From assembly GCF_934561735.1 (NCBI RefSeq), contig NZ_CAKTGT010000002.1:124001-188000 (forward strand): a stretch of 64,000 bases of DNA, read 5' to 3'. This stretch comes from an uncultured Eubacterium sp. Its GTDB lineage: Bacteria > Bacillota > Clostridia > Oscillospirales > Acutalibacteraceae. The notes beneath the pieces were generated by a model, which did no database searches, was not told the DNA's origin, and was given only the letters and a program-made list of their open reading frames with translations. The translations under genes were made by a program, and so were the position numbers. How positions within the stretch are numbered: the first letter of the stretch is position 1; each line of letters starts with the position of its first letter. Positions 17,418-26,612 of the stretch are shown piece after piece.

Positions 17418-18286
17418 AGCAGTACCTCCTTATTATTCCTGAGCCTCTCAAACTCTTTAACACCTTGTTCAACTGTATAAATATCGGTTTTACAATCAAC
17501 GCCCATATCATGAAGTTTTAAGAACACATCGGTTACTTCAGGAACATTCAGACCCATTGTCTTGAGTTCCTTACCTCTTGAGTAAACCTCATCAACTGTG
17601 CCGAACATAGCAACTTTGCTGTCATTAAAAACAAGAACTTTATCGGCTATTTTGGCAACATCCTCCATAGAATGTGAAACAAAAAGAACTGTATTACCCG
17701 ATTTGCTTTGATAGTTCTTTACAAGGTCTAAAATAACATTTCTGCCATTTGGGTCGAGTCCAGCACAAGGTTCATCCAAAATAAGCACCTGCGGTTTCAT
17801 AGCGATAATTGAAGCAATAGCCACTCTACGCTTTTGACCGCCCGATAAATCAAACGGTGATTTGTTTTCCGTATTTCTGTCAAGACCGACATATTCCATA
17901 CTTTCGTACACACGGTTTTTTATTTCTTCGTCATCAAGTCCCATTTGTTTGGGACCGAAAGCGATTTCTTTAAAAATTGTTTCTTCAAATATTTGATGCT
18001 CCGGATACTGAAAGCAAAGACCGACAGCAAAACGAACCTGACGAATATTTTCCTTATTTTCTTTTGACCAAATATCTTTGCCGTTAACCGTTACAATGCC
18101 GTCAGTCGGCTTTAAAAGTCCGTTTAAATGCTGAATGAATGTTGACTTGCCGGAGCCGGTATGACCGATTATACCGATAATCTCGTTTTCCTGAGCGCAA
18201 AAATCAACGCCGTCAACGGCACAAAACTCAAACGGAGTACCTATGCCGTAAATAAATTTTAAGTTTTTGCACTCTAAAATTGCCAT
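17414..18286 (-). CDS. ecfA2: ECF transporter ATPase EcfA2
   Basis: One of two ABC ATPases that power the ECF vitamin transporter. The 290-residue protein has Walker A GHTGSGKST, signature LSGGQKRR, Walker B ILDEPCAGLDP and the switch histidine in VSHSMED. It lies between ecfA1 (one-base overlap) and ecfT (four-base overlap), implying balanced coupled synthesis of the module. Confidence 0.95.
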   Translation of the reverse strand: MAILECKNLKFIYGIGTPFEFCAVDGVDFCAQENEIIGIIGHTGSGKSTFIQHLNGLLKPTDGIVTVNGKDIWSKENKENIRQVRFAVGLCFQYPEHQIFEETIFKEIAFGPKQMGLDDEEIKNRVYESMEYVGLDRNTENKSPFDLSGGQKRRVAIASIIAMKPQVLILDEPCAGLDPNGRNVILDLVKNYQSKSGNTVLFVSHSMEDVAKIADKVLVFNDSKVAMFGTVDEVYSRGKELKTMGLNVPEVTDVFLKLHDMGVDCKTDIYTVEQGVKEFERLRNNKEVLL

Positions 18287-19137
18287 TAGTTTTCTCTCAT
18301 TAAATAATTATATAATACTTCGGCACATTCGTCCGAATTCAAAACGGTTTGTTCCGTCTTTAAGCCCAATTCATACACAAGTTCTGTGGATTGTGGTACC
18401 TCAAGCGACAAGGATTTCATCTTGTCAACATCGGCAAAAACCTCTCTCGGTGTACCGTCAAGCATAATTTTGCCGTTATCCATAACAACAACCCTGTCTG
18501 CTTTAACGGCTTCATCCATATAGTGTGTTATAAGAACTATTGTTATGCCCTCGTTTTTATTGAGGTTCATAATTGTGTCAATAACTTCTTTTCTGCCGTT
18601 CGGGTCAAGCATTGCCGTAGGCTCATCAAGTATAATGCACTTCGGTTTCATTGCAATTATACCGGCAACGGCAACTCTTTGCTTTTGACCGCCCGAAAGT
18701 TTTGACGGAGTTTTAAGCCTGTACTCATACATTCCGACAGTTTTAAGAGCTTCGTCAACTCTTTTTCTGCACTCGTCGGCAGGAACACCGAGGTTTTCAA
18801 CGCCGAATGCAACATCTTCTTCAACAATAGAAGAAACAATTTGATTGTCGGGATTTTGGAAAACCATACCGGCATCCCGTCTTATATCGTAAATACTATC
18901 GTCATTTTTTGCAACTTTGCCGTTAACGGTAACCGTTCCGCTGTCGGCAAACAAAATACCGTTTGTAAGCTTGGCAACCGTTGATTTGCCTGAACCGTTA
19001 TGACCGAGAATTGCAACAAACGAACCCTGCTCAATTGAAAGGTTAAATTCTTTAAGCACAGGAACACTTACGGGATTATCCTTTTCATCAGTGGTTTGAT
19101 ATGAGAACGAAACATTATCAAATTTTATTAATTCCAT
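18286..19137 (-). CDS. ecfA1: ECF transporter ATPase EcfA1
   Basis: Partner ABC ATPase of the ECF module. The 283-residue protein has Walker A GHNGSGKST, signature LSGGQKQR, Walker B ILDEPTAMLDP and the switch histidine in ITHYMDEAV. Assignment as A1 follows from its position first in ecfA1-ecfA2-ecfT and from the LSGGQKQR signature. It starts three bases after the methyltransferase gene. Confidence 0.95.
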   Translation of the reverse strand: MELIKFDNVSFSYQTTDEKDNPVSVPVLKEFNLSIEQGSFVAILGHNGSGKSTVAKLTNGILFADSGTVTVNGKVAKNDDSIYDIRRDAGMVFQNPDNQIVSSIVEEDVAFGVENLGVPADECRKRVDEALKTVGMYEYRLKTPSKLSGGQKQRVAVAGIIAMKPKCIILDEPTAMLDPNGRKEVIDTIMNLNKNEGITIVLITHYMDEAVKADRVVVMDNGKIMLDGTPREVFADVDKMKSLSLEVPQSTELVYELGLKTEQTVLNSDECAEVLYNYLMREN

Positions 19138-19140
19138 ATA

Positions 19141-20007
19141 TCAAGCCTTCCAAATAGCTGTTGTTCCGCACGGAAGTACACCGCCGTTTGCAGTAACCGG
19201 CAAGCCGATTTCGTCTGCTTCAACGCTTCCGCCGTGTTTTGATGTGATAACATCATCAAGTATGTATTTCATAACGGATGCCGAAAGTCCCGTTGTGTAA
19301 GAATTAAGAATAACTGCAATAGGCTCATCCGAAAGAACCTTTTCAACTTCAAGCATAAAGTCGTACAAGCATTCTTCAAGATGCCAAATTTCACCCTTTG
19401 GACCTCTGCCGTATGACGGAGGGTCAAGAATTATGATGTCATATTTATTTTCGCGTCGTTGCTCTCTTTTTACAAATTTAATGCAATCGTCAACAATCCA
19501 TCTAACATCGCCGTCGGCAACACCCGAAGCCTGTGCATTTTCTTTTGCCCAATTTGTCATACCCTTTGAAGCGTCAACATGCACAACGCTTGCCCCTTCT
19601 TTGAGGCAGGCAACGGTTGCCGCACCGGTATAAGCAAACAAATTGAGAACCTTAACCTGTTCTTTATCGGAATTTTTAATAAGTTCTCTTACATAATCCC
19701 AATTAACAGCTTGTTCCGGGAACAAACCTGTGTGCTTAAAGCCCATTGTTTTAATGTTAAATGTTAAATCCTTATATCTAACCTGCCATGCAGACGGCAT
19801 ATGCGAAAACACCTGCCATTTGCCGCCGCCTGTTTTTGAACGGACATATCTTGCATTTGGTTGATACCATAATTTATGATTTTTTTCGCTTTTCCAAATG
19901 ACCTGCGGGTCAGGTCTTATAAGAATTTCTCTTGTCCATCGCTCAAGCTTTTCACCGCATGAGCAATCGATTAATTCATAGTCTTTCCAATCTTTTGAAT
20001 ATCTCAT
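19141..20007 (-). CDS. Class I SAM-dependent methyltransferase, RlmI-like
   Basis: A 288-residue methyltransferase. The SAM-binding core has NLFAYTGAATVACL (motif I, about residue 155), VVHVDASKGM and the catalytic-loop motif LDPPSYGRGPKGE near 215. This resembles the rRNA cytosine-C5 methyltransferase group (RlmI and relatives), but the N-terminal PUA domain typical of RlmI is not evident, so the target RNA is uncertain. It overlaps the glmM stop by one base and is followed at once by ecfA1. Confidence 0.8.
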   Translation of the reverse strand: MRYSKDWKDYELIDCSCGEKLERWTREILIRPDPQVIWKSEKNHKLWYQPNARYVRSKTGGGKWQVFSHMPSAWQVRYKDLTFNIKTMGFKHTGLFPEQAVNWDYVRELIKNSDKEQVKVLNLFAYTGAATVACLKEGASVVHVDASKGMTNWAKENAQASGVADGDVRWIVDDCIKFVKREQRRENKYDIIILDPPSYGRGPKGEIWHLEECLYDFMLEVEKVLSDEPIAVILNSYTTGLSASVMKYILDDVITSKHGGSVEADEIGLPVTANGGVLPCGTTAIWKA

Positions 20008-21359
20008 TACGAAAGTCTTTCCTTAACTACCTCGGCAATTTGCTCGCCGAGCTTTTGTATATGATTAATATCCTTGCCTTCAAGCATAACTCTGACCAAA
20101 GGCTCCGTTCCGCTTACTCTGACAAGTACGCGACCGTCGCCCATCAGTTCCATTTCTGCCTTTTGAGTTGCGGCAATAATATATTCATCGTTATTATATT
20201 TTTTCTTACCTTCGGCAGAAACCTTAACATTGATAAGTACCTGAGGATAAACCTGCATTACCGAAGCAAGTTCCGATAGCTTTTTACCGCTTTTTACAAC
20301 GGTTTCAAGAAGCTGAACACCGGACAATTCACCGTCACCGGTTGTGGCATAATCAAGAAAAATTACATGTCCCGATTGTTCGCCGCCGATATTATAGCCT
20401 TCTTTAAGCATTTTTTCAAGAACATATCTGTCACCTACGGCTGTTTTTTCACAATTAATGTTATTAGCTTCACAGAACTTGAAAAAGCCCATGTTACTCA
20501 TTACAGTTACAACGGCAGTATCTTTTTTAAGTTTGCCCTCTTCTTTCATTTTAGAAGCACAAACGGCAATTACCTTATCGCCGTCAACAAGTTCTCCGTT
20601 TTCATCAACAGCAAGCATTCTGTCTGCATCGCCGTCAAAGGCAAGGCCCAAATCAAGGCCTGCATCCTTGACAAACTTCATAAGCTCTTCAGGATGAGTT
20701 GAACCGCATTTATCGTTAATATTTACTCCGTCAGGAGTGTCCGAAAGCATAAAACATTTTGCACCGAGTGAAGTGAAAATCTCTTTTGCACACACGCTTG
20801 CGGAACCGTTTGCACAATCAAGTGCAATTTTAAGTCCGTCAAATTTTGCATCTGTTGTGCCGACAACATGCTCAATATAGTCCTTAACGGCGGATTTGCA
20901 TTTTGTCGCATTACCGACTTCACCACCGATTTTATATTCGATTTTTTCGGATTTATCAAGAATTATTGCTTCAATCTCTTCTTCAAGAGAATCATCAAGC
21001 TTGTAACCTGATTTTTGAAAAATCTTAATTCCGTTATATTCACAAGGATTGTGTGAAGCGGAAATCATAATACCGGCCTCACATTCATACAATCCCACAA
21101 GATATGCAACTGCAGGAGTAGGAACAATTCCTACCGAAAGGACATTACATCCCACACTGCAAAGACCTGCGGTAAGAGCGGCTTCAAGCATATCACCGGA
21201 TGCTCTTGTGTCTTTACCGATAAGAACTGTCGGTTTTGCACTTTTTGACTCTTTAAGCAAAACTGTTGCCGCAGCCGAGCCGATTTGCATTGCGAGTTCA
21301 TTGGTTAAATCTTTGTTTGCAATTCCTCTTACACCGTCTGTACCGAATAATCTGCCCAT
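20007..21359 (-). CDS. glmM: Phosphoglucosamine mutase
   Basis: Interconverts glucosamine-6-phosphate and glucosamine-1-phosphate for UDP-GlcNAc and hence cell wall synthesis. The 450-residue length and four-domain pattern are standard. The phosphorylated active Ser102 is in SASHNP, the metal-binding loop is DGDADRML near 240, the sugar-binding loop GGEQSGHVI near 325, and the phosphate loop RVSGTEPLVRVM near 415. It lies between ruvB and a methyltransferase in the long operon. Confidence 0.97.
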   Translation of the reverse strand: MGRLFGTDGVRGIANKDLTNELAMQIGSAAATVLLKESKSAKPTVLIGKDTRASGDMLEAALTAGLCSVGCNVLSVGIVPTPAVAYLVGLYECEAGIMISASHNPCEYNGIKIFQKSGYKLDDSLEEEIEAIILDKSEKIEYKIGGEVGNATKCKSAVKDYIEHVVGTTDAKFDGLKIALDCANGSASVCAKEIFTSLGAKCFMLSDTPDGVNINDKCGSTHPEELMKFVKDAGLDLGLAFDGDADRMLAVDENGELVDGDKVIAVCASKMKEEGKLKKDTAVVTVMSNMGFFKFCEANNINCEKTAVGDRYVLEKMLKEGYNIGGEQSGHVIFLDYATTGDGELSGVQLLETVVKSGKKLSELASVMQVYPQVLINVKVSAEGKKKYNNDEYIIAATQKAEMELMGDGRVLVRVSGTEPLVRVMLEGKDINHIQKLGEQIAEVVKERLS

Positions 21360-21370
21360 AACATAGCTCC

Positions 21371-22426
21371 TTATAAATCAAATGATTGTTGCGGATTGTC
21401 TGTATTATTCTTTTCTATTCCGAGATGTTTATAACCTGCCGGGGTAACAATTCTGCCCCTTGGTGTTCTTGCCAAAAATCCGATTTGCATAAGATACGGC
21501 TCATAAACATCCTCGATTGTAACCGATTCTTCACCGATAGCGGCAGAAATCGTTTCAAGTCCGACAGGACCGCCGTTGTAATTCTTAACCATTGTTGTTA
21601 ACAATCTGCGGTCGATTGAATCAAGTCCGAGTTCGTCAATTTCCATACTGTTGAGTGCGGAAGCCGCCGCTTCGGCAGTAATTACGCCGTCGTATTTTAC
21701 TTCGGCAAAATCTCTGCTTCGTTTTAACAAGCGGTTTGCAATACGGGGAGTTCCTCTTGAACGGCTTGCAATTTGATATGCCCCCTCATCATCAACAGGA
21801 ATGTTGAGGATTTTTGACGATCTTTTAACTATTTGCGAAAGTTCCTCAGGAGTGTACATTTCAAGTCGAAGTATAACGCCGAATCTGTCACGGAGCGGAG
21901 CAGAAAGCTGGCCTGCTCTTGTTGTGGCACCGATAAGTGTAAATTTCGGCAAGCTCAACTGATAGCTTCTTGCACTCGGTCCTTTGCCTATAATAATGTC
22001 AATCTTGCCGTCTTCCATTGCGGGATAGAGAATTTCCTCAACCGTTCTGTTAAGTCGATGAATTTCATCTATAAAAAGGACATCGCCCTGTTCAAGATTT
22101 GAAAGGATTGCAACCAAATCGCCCTGTTTTTCAATAGCAGGTCCGGAAGTAACACGAATGTTAACGCCCATCTCGTTTGCAACAATACCGGCAAGAGTTG
22201 TTTTACCGAGTCCCGGAGGACCGTAAAAAAGGACATGGTCAAGTGATTCGCCACGCTGTTTTGCGGCTTTTATATATATCGAAAGATTTTCCTTTGCCTT
22301 TTCCTGTCCGACATAATCGGTCAGTTGTTTTGGTCTTAAAGAATTTTCTATATCCTCATCGGCAGGTGTATATTCCGGAGCCGACATACGATTTTCAAAA
22401 TCATATTCAAATTCGTTTTCTATCAT
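21371..22426 (-). CDS. ruvB: Holliday junction branch migration helicase RuvB
   Basis: Hexameric AAA+ motor that drives branch migration of Holliday junctions with RuvA. The 351-residue protein has Walker A GPPGLGKT near residue 68, Walker B LFIDEIHRL, the sensor block GATTRAGQLSAPLRDRFG and the winged-helix end RTPRGRIVTPAGYKHLG. It follows ruvA by 11 bases in ruvC-ruvA-ruvB order. Confidence 0.98.
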   Translation of the reverse strand: MIENEFEYDFENRMSAPEYTPADEDIENSLRPKQLTDYVGQEKAKENLSIYIKAAKQRGESLDHVLFYGPPGLGKTTLAGIVANEMGVNIRVTSGPAIEKQGDLVAILSNLEQGDVLFIDEIHRLNRTVEEILYPAMEDGKIDIIIGKGPSARSYQLSLPKFTLIGATTRAGQLSAPLRDRFGVILRLEMYTPEELSQIVKRSSKILNIPVDDEGAYQIASRSRGTPRIANRLLKRSRDFAEVKYDGVITAEAAASALNSMEIDELGLDSIDRRLLTTMVKNYNGGPVGLETISAAIGEESVTIEDVYEPYLMQIGFLARTPRGRIVTPAGYKHLGIEKNNTDNPQQSFDL

Positions 22427-22437
22427 AATTTCACCTG

Positions 22438-23043
22438 TTATAAATTAGCCGAAAGACTTTGAAGTCCTTTTCTTATCATATCGTCAACAGACATATTTGG
22501 GTCAAGCTTGCCGACAACAAGAGCCGCATCGGACTGATTAAACCCAAGAGAAACAAGTACTTCAATAGCCTCCGATGAATTACTGCCGACAACGGCAGAC
22601 TGAATGTTATCAACAACGGCGGCAGTTTCACCTCCGGCTACAACATTCATCTTATCTTTAAGCTCAAGCACAATGCGTTCGGCTGTTTTTTTACCGACAC
22701 CCTGTGCCGCCTGAATAGATTTGACATCACCGCACGATACGGCAACCGCAAGTCTGTCGGGAGCCAAAGCAGACAAAATAGATATTGCCGCTTTAGGACC
22801 TACTCCGCTCACCGAAATTAAGAGTTTAAATGCTTCAAGTTCGTTTGGTGTTGCAAATCCGTACAAATCCATAGCGTCTTCTCTTATGCTCATATAAGTT
22901 AAAAGTTTTACTTCTGTTCCGATTGATGTAAGTGAAGTTATTGTGGTAGTGCTTGCAAAGCATTTAAAGCCGACTCCGCCGCATTCTACAACCGCAAATG
23001 TCGGCTCAATATATGTAAGCGTACCCTTTAAGCTGTAAATCAT
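22438..23043 (-). CDS. ruvA: Holliday junction DNA-binding protein RuvA
   Basis: Tetrameric junction-binding partner of RuvB. The 201-residue protein shows the N-terminal OB fold (MIYSLKGTLTYIEPTFAVVE), the helix-hairpin-helix blocks LLISVSGVGPKAAISIL and GVGKKTAERIVLELK, and a short C-terminal domain that binds RuvB. Its start overlaps the ruvC stop by four bases. Confidence 0.97.
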   Translation of the reverse strand: MIYSLKGTLTYIEPTFAVVECGGVGFKCFASTTTITSLTSIGTEVKLLTYMSIREDAMDLYGFATPNELEAFKLLISVSGVGPKAAISILSALAPDRLAVAVSCGDVKSIQAAQGVGKKTAERIVLELKDKMNVVAGGETAAVVDNIQSAVVGSNSSEAIEVLVSLGFNQSDAALVVGKLDPNMSVDDMIRKGLQSLSANL

Positions 23044-23558
23044 TGTTTTTCTCCAAAATTAATCATATTATTAATTTTATTCATAGCAGAGCCACTGCAG
23101 TGTGCGTGACAAATAGCCATAGCCAAAGCATCGGCTGTATCATCGGGCTTCGGAATAGACGGAAGATTGAGAATACTTTTTGTCATTTCCATAACCTGCT
23201 TTTTTTCTGCTCTGCCGTATCCGGTAACCGATTGCTTTACCTGAAGAGGCGTATATTCATAAATATCTTTCATATTCATTTGAGCCGCAAGAGTAATTAC
23301 TCCCCTCGCCTGTGCAACATCAATAACGGTTTTTTGATTGGAATTGTAAAACAATTTTTCCATACTCATAACTTCAGGCTTATACTTTTCAAAGATGTAG
23401 CACATATCGTTGTATATTGTTTGAAGCCGTTGAGGAAACGGAGAATCGGCAGGAGTTGTTATTGCACCGTAGCCCAACACTCTAAAATGAGAATGAGAAT
23501 ATTCAATTACTCCCCATCCGACTATGGCATAACCGGGGTCGATTCCCAAAATAACCAT
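23040..23558 (-). CDS. ruvC: Crossover junction endonuclease RuvC
   Basis: Resolves Holliday junctions by symmetric cleavage. The 172-residue protein has Asp7 in LGIDPG, the Glu in SMEKLFYN, and the C-terminal acidic pair in PDDTADALAMA. A GTG start at 23576 would add six residues; the ATG at 23558 is preferred because it places GIDPG at the usual distance from the N terminus. First gene of the long operon. An apparent 23-base gap separates its upstream side from the gdhA terminator region. Confidence 0.96.
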   Translation of the reverse strand: MVILGIDPGYAIVGWGVIEYSHSHFRVLGYGAITTPADSPFPQRLQTIYNDMCYIFEKYKPEVMSMEKLFYNSNQKTVIDVAQARGVITLAAQMNMKDIYEYTPLQVKQSVTGYGRAEKKQVMEMTKSILNLPSIPKPDDTADALAMAICHAHCSGSAMNKINNMINFGEKQ

Positions 23559-23631
23559 CAAAAAACGCTCTTTCACACAATATTTTTGATATTATAACAC
23601 ATAAATATCATTCTTGCAATAATATTATATT

Positions 23632-23671
23632 ATAATTATATAATAAAAGAGGACGAAACAAATCGTCCTCT
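23632..23671 (-). terminator. Terminator downstream of gdhA
   Basis: A hairpin with nine-base arms AGAGGACGA/TCGTCCTCT (23648-23656 and 23663-23671), followed on the minus strand by TTTTATTATATAATT. It separates gdhA from the ruvC operon. Confidence 0.85.
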
Positions 23672-23692
23672 CAAAATATATGTTATTGTAAA

Positions 23693-25027
23693 TCAAACAA
23701 TACCCTGTGCCATCATAGCATCTGCAACTTTTTCAAAGCCGGCAATATTTGCACCTGCAACATAGTCACCGTCAAGACCGTACTTCTTAGCAGCATTGTC
23801 AATGTTATGATAAATATTAACCATAATTTCTTTAAGCTTTGCGTCAACCTTTTCAAAAGTCCAGCTGATGCGTTCGCTGTTCTGGCTCATTTCAAGAGCA
23901 GAAGTTGCAACACCGCCTGCATTTGCAGCCTTACCCGGAGCAAACATTACACCGTGTTCCTGCAAATACTTTGTTGCTTCAAGGGTAGTAGGCATATTAG
24001 CACCTTCGGCAACTGCAATACAACCGTTTTCAACAAGAAGTTTTGCATCGTCGATAGTAAGTTCGTTTTGTGTAGCACATGGCAAAGCAACATCGCATTT
24101 AATCTGCCATACACCTCTGCCCGGATGATATTTAGCAGAAGGACGAGCCTCGGCATATGCTGTAAGTCTTTCTCTTCTGTTTTCCTTAACATCCTTAAGA
24201 AGAGCAACATCAATGCCTTCAGGATCATAAATCCAACCTGTTGAATCCGAAACGGTTACAACCTTTGCACCAAGCATTTCTGCCTTTTCAACCGCATAAA
24301 TAGCAACGTTACCCGAACCGGAAACGCAAACAGTTTTGCCTTCGATAGAAGAATCGTTGCATTTAAGCATTTCTTCTGTCAAGTAAAGAAGTCCATAGCC
24401 TGTAGCTTCGGTTCTTGCAAGAGAGCCGCCGAATGAAAGGCCTTTACCTGTAAGTACGCCCTCATATGTGCCTTGAATTCTCTTGTACTGACCAAACATA
24501 TAGCCGATTTCTCTTGCACCTGTGCCGATATCACCGGCAGGTACGTCGGTATCCGCACCGATAACCTTGCAAAGTTCTGTCATAAAGCTTTGGCAAAACA
24601 TCATAATTTCTCTGTCGCTCTTGCCCTTAGGGTCAAAGTCTGAGCCACCCTTACCGCCGCCGATAGGGAGACCTGTAAGTGAATTTTTGAAAATTTGCTC
24701 AAAACCAAGGAACTTAACGATACCGAGGTTTACGCTTGGATGAAGTCTTAAACCGCCCTTATATGGACCGATTGCGGAGTTGAACTGAACACGATAGCCG
24801 CGATTTACGTGTACCTGTCCATTGTCATCAATCCACGGAACTCTGAATCGAAGAATTCTTTCAGGTTCAATAAGTCTTTCAAGAAGAGCCACCTGGCGAT
24901 ACTTCTTTTCGTTAGCATCGATTACAGGACGAAGCGAGTTAAGAACCTCACTTACAGCCTGAATAAATTCCGGTTCATAATAATCTTTTCTTTCAAGATA
25001 CTCGAGTATCTCATCAACATAAGCCAT
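23693..25027 (-). CDS. gdhA: Glutamate dehydrogenase, NADP-type
   Basis: Reversible reductive amination of 2-oxoglutarate, a main ammonia-assimilation route in Clostridia. The 444-residue, hexameric-type length fits. The catalytic-lysine block GGGKGGSDFDPKG is near residue 125 and the dinucleotide-binding fold has GSGNVAIYAVEKA near 240. Monocistronic: it has its own terminator, and upstream a minus-strand TATTAT -10 with a GTGACA -35. NADP specificity is inferred from subfamily resemblance. Confidence 0.96.
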   Translation of the reverse strand: MAYVDEILEYLERKDYYEPEFIQAVSEVLNSLRPVIDANEKKYRQVALLERLIEPERILRFRVPWIDDNGQVHVNRGYRVQFNSAIGPYKGGLRLHPSVNLGIVKFLGFEQIFKNSLTGLPIGGGKGGSDFDPKGKSDREIMMFCQSFMTELCKVIGADTDVPAGDIGTGAREIGYMFGQYKRIQGTYEGVLTGKGLSFGGSLARTEATGYGLLYLTEEMLKCNDSSIEGKTVCVSGSGNVAIYAVEKAEMLGAKVVTVSDSTGWIYDPEGIDVALLKDVKENRRERLTAYAEARPSAKYHPGRGVWQIKCDVALPCATQNELTIDDAKLLVENGCIAVAEGANMPTTLEATKYLQEHGVMFAPGKAANAGGVATSALEMSQNSERISWTFEKVDAKLKEIMVNIYHNIDNAAKKYGLDGDYVAGANIAGFEKVADAMMAQGIV

Positions 25028-25199
25028 AACTTATCCCTCTCAAAATTTAGTTTGTTATACTGCTTTAGTTCGTTAAAGCATTTATATAATATCACAATAC
25101 ATTTTATTTGTCACTAATTTTATATAAATTTTATAAAATTATTTACAAAAATGCGTAATTATGATAGTGTATTTGTATAAAATATACAAAGGTGAGTAT

Positions 25200-25952
25200 G
25201 TGAAATCAGTTGTAATAATTATCGGAATACTAATCATTGCCGTGTATGTATCTCCGCTATACAAATCAAAAATAAATTTGGGAAATATTTTCGGAATAAT
25301 CTTGGGTACTTTTGTAATTATTTGTTCGGTATTTTTTGAACAAATCAAAAAAATTTACACATATCCTGCCGGAAAAATATTAATTATATTATTTTTCGGA
25401 TTGTTCATTATATTTTTAACATTGTTTTTCATAACGCTGTTTAAAATCATTAATGCGATTAAGTGCAATGCAAAAAACGAAACAACGGTTATTGTCCTCG
25501 GGTGCAGAGTTAAAGGAAGTGTACCGTCAAAAGCTCTTGTAAAGCGTTGCCGTGCTGCTGCCGAATATATGAAAAAAAACCAAAAAGCTGTTGCGATTTT
25601 ATCGGGCGGACAAGGTGTTGACGAAGATATAAGCGAAGCGGAATGTATGTACGGATTGATGACTTCATGCGGAATAGATAAAGAAAGACTTATCAAAGAA
25701 GAGAAATCAACATCAACCTATGAAAATATGCTATATTCCAAGCAAATAATTGACACACTCGACTTATCCGAAAACATTGCCATAGCAACAAGCGAATATC
25801 ATATGTTGAGAGCAAAAATGTATGCTCAAAAAGTCGGTTTAATTCCATATTCACTTCCGGCAAAGAGCATACCAATACTGCGAGTGGCATATTTTACAAG
25901 AGAAGTTTTCGGAATATGGGCGATGAAAATAAAAAAGGCTTTACAAAAATAA
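25200..25952 (+). CDS. YdcF/SanA-like DUF218 membrane protein
   Basis: A membrane-anchored protein of about 250 residues. Two hydrophobic segments at the N terminus and one near 70-90 precede a DUF218 domain with VIVLGCRV, an RCRAAAEYM helix, LSGGQG and EEKSTSTYENMLYSKQI. Relatives (SanA, ElyC, YdcF) affect envelope integrity or vancomycin tolerance, but the reaction is unknown. The GTG at 25200 has AAAGGTGAG at the right spacing and is preferred; an in-frame ATG at 25161 would add 13 residues. It is an isolated plus-strand gene among minus-strand genes. Confidence 0.8.
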   Translation: MKSVVIIIGILIIAVYVSPLYKSKINLGNIFGIILGTFVIICSVFFEQIKKIYTYPAGKILIILFFGLFIIFLTLFFITLFKIINAIKCNAKNETTVIVLGCRVKGSVPSKALVKRCRAAAEYMKKNQKAVAILSGGQGVDEDISEAECMYGLMTSCGIDKERLIKEEKSTSTYENMLYSKQIIDTLDLSENIAIATSEYHMLRAKMYAQKVGLIPYSLPAKSIPILRVAYFTREVFGIWAMKIKKALQK

Positions 25953-25972
25953 TCTGTAAAGCCATTATTTTT
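25937..25972 (+). terminator. Terminator between convergent genes
   Basis: A hairpin GGCTTTACA/TGTAAAGCC (25937-25945 and 25955-25963), followed by ATTATTTTTT on the plus strand. The stem overlaps the stop codon of the YdcF-like gene. Confidence 0.85.
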
Positions 25973-25975
25973 TCG

Positions 25976-26602
25976 TCAATTGTCAAATGACTCCGAATTA
26001 TCTTGACCATTACCAAACTGATTAAAGTAATCGTCTAAATCACCCTTGTCAAATTCGTCATATTTGTCATCATCGTCGTCATCATCATAATTAAAGCCGT
26101 ATTGATAACCGTTGTCATAATTATATTTATTTTTATCTCGTGCAAAATTTGTTGTATAAAACATTCCCGAAAACTGCATATACAGACCGATTGTTAAAAC
26201 AACGATATACAAAACTATTGCCGATATTGCAGTTGCTTTGGCAACCTTATGATGTTTTTCGTTATCAACTATCAAATAATCCGTAAATTGTTTTGAGCCG
26301 CATTGCGGACAAACAGAAAACGAATTATCAAGAGATATTCCGCAACAATTACATATTTTAGGCTGAATTTTCTTTGCTTTGTTTCTGACAATCAAATAAA
26401 CTATTGCGGTCGGAAGCGGAAAGAAAAATCCAAAAACAGCAAATGTCATTCTGTTTTTTATTCCTCTTGCCTTTGAGTCCTCACTGATTGCTTCAGAAGT
26501 CAAAATGCAAACAAAAAGTGACAAAAATGAAGATAATAAAAGCAAAATCGCAAGTTTTATCATTTCTTGATTGCCGCCTGAAAGTCGACTGAAAAATGTC
26601 AT
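25976..26602 (-). CDS. Zinc-ribbon membrane protein with poly-Asp tail
   Basis: A 208-residue protein of unknown function. Hydrophobic segments at about residues 15-33 and 47-72 are followed by a four-cysteine zinc ribbon (CNCC and CPQC), another membrane segment near 120-142, and a Tyr/Asp-rich tail with seven consecutive Asp residues. The ribbon-membrane-acidic tail pattern recurs in uncharacterised Firmicutes proteins. It ends the IscR-DUF2804-FRG run, 11 bases after the FRG gene. Confidence 0.65.
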   Translation of the reverse strand: MTFFSRLSGGNQEMIKLAILLLLSSFLSLFVCILTSEAISEDSKARGIKNRMTFAVFGFFFPLPTAIVYLIVRNKAKKIQPKICNCCGISLDNSFSVCPQCGSKQFTDYLIVDNEKHHKVAKATAISAIVLYIVVLTIGLYMQFSGMFYTTNFARDKNKYNYDNGYQYGFNYDDDDDDDKYDEFDKGDLDDYFNQFGNGQDNSESFDN

Positions 26603-26612
26603 AAAATCACTC

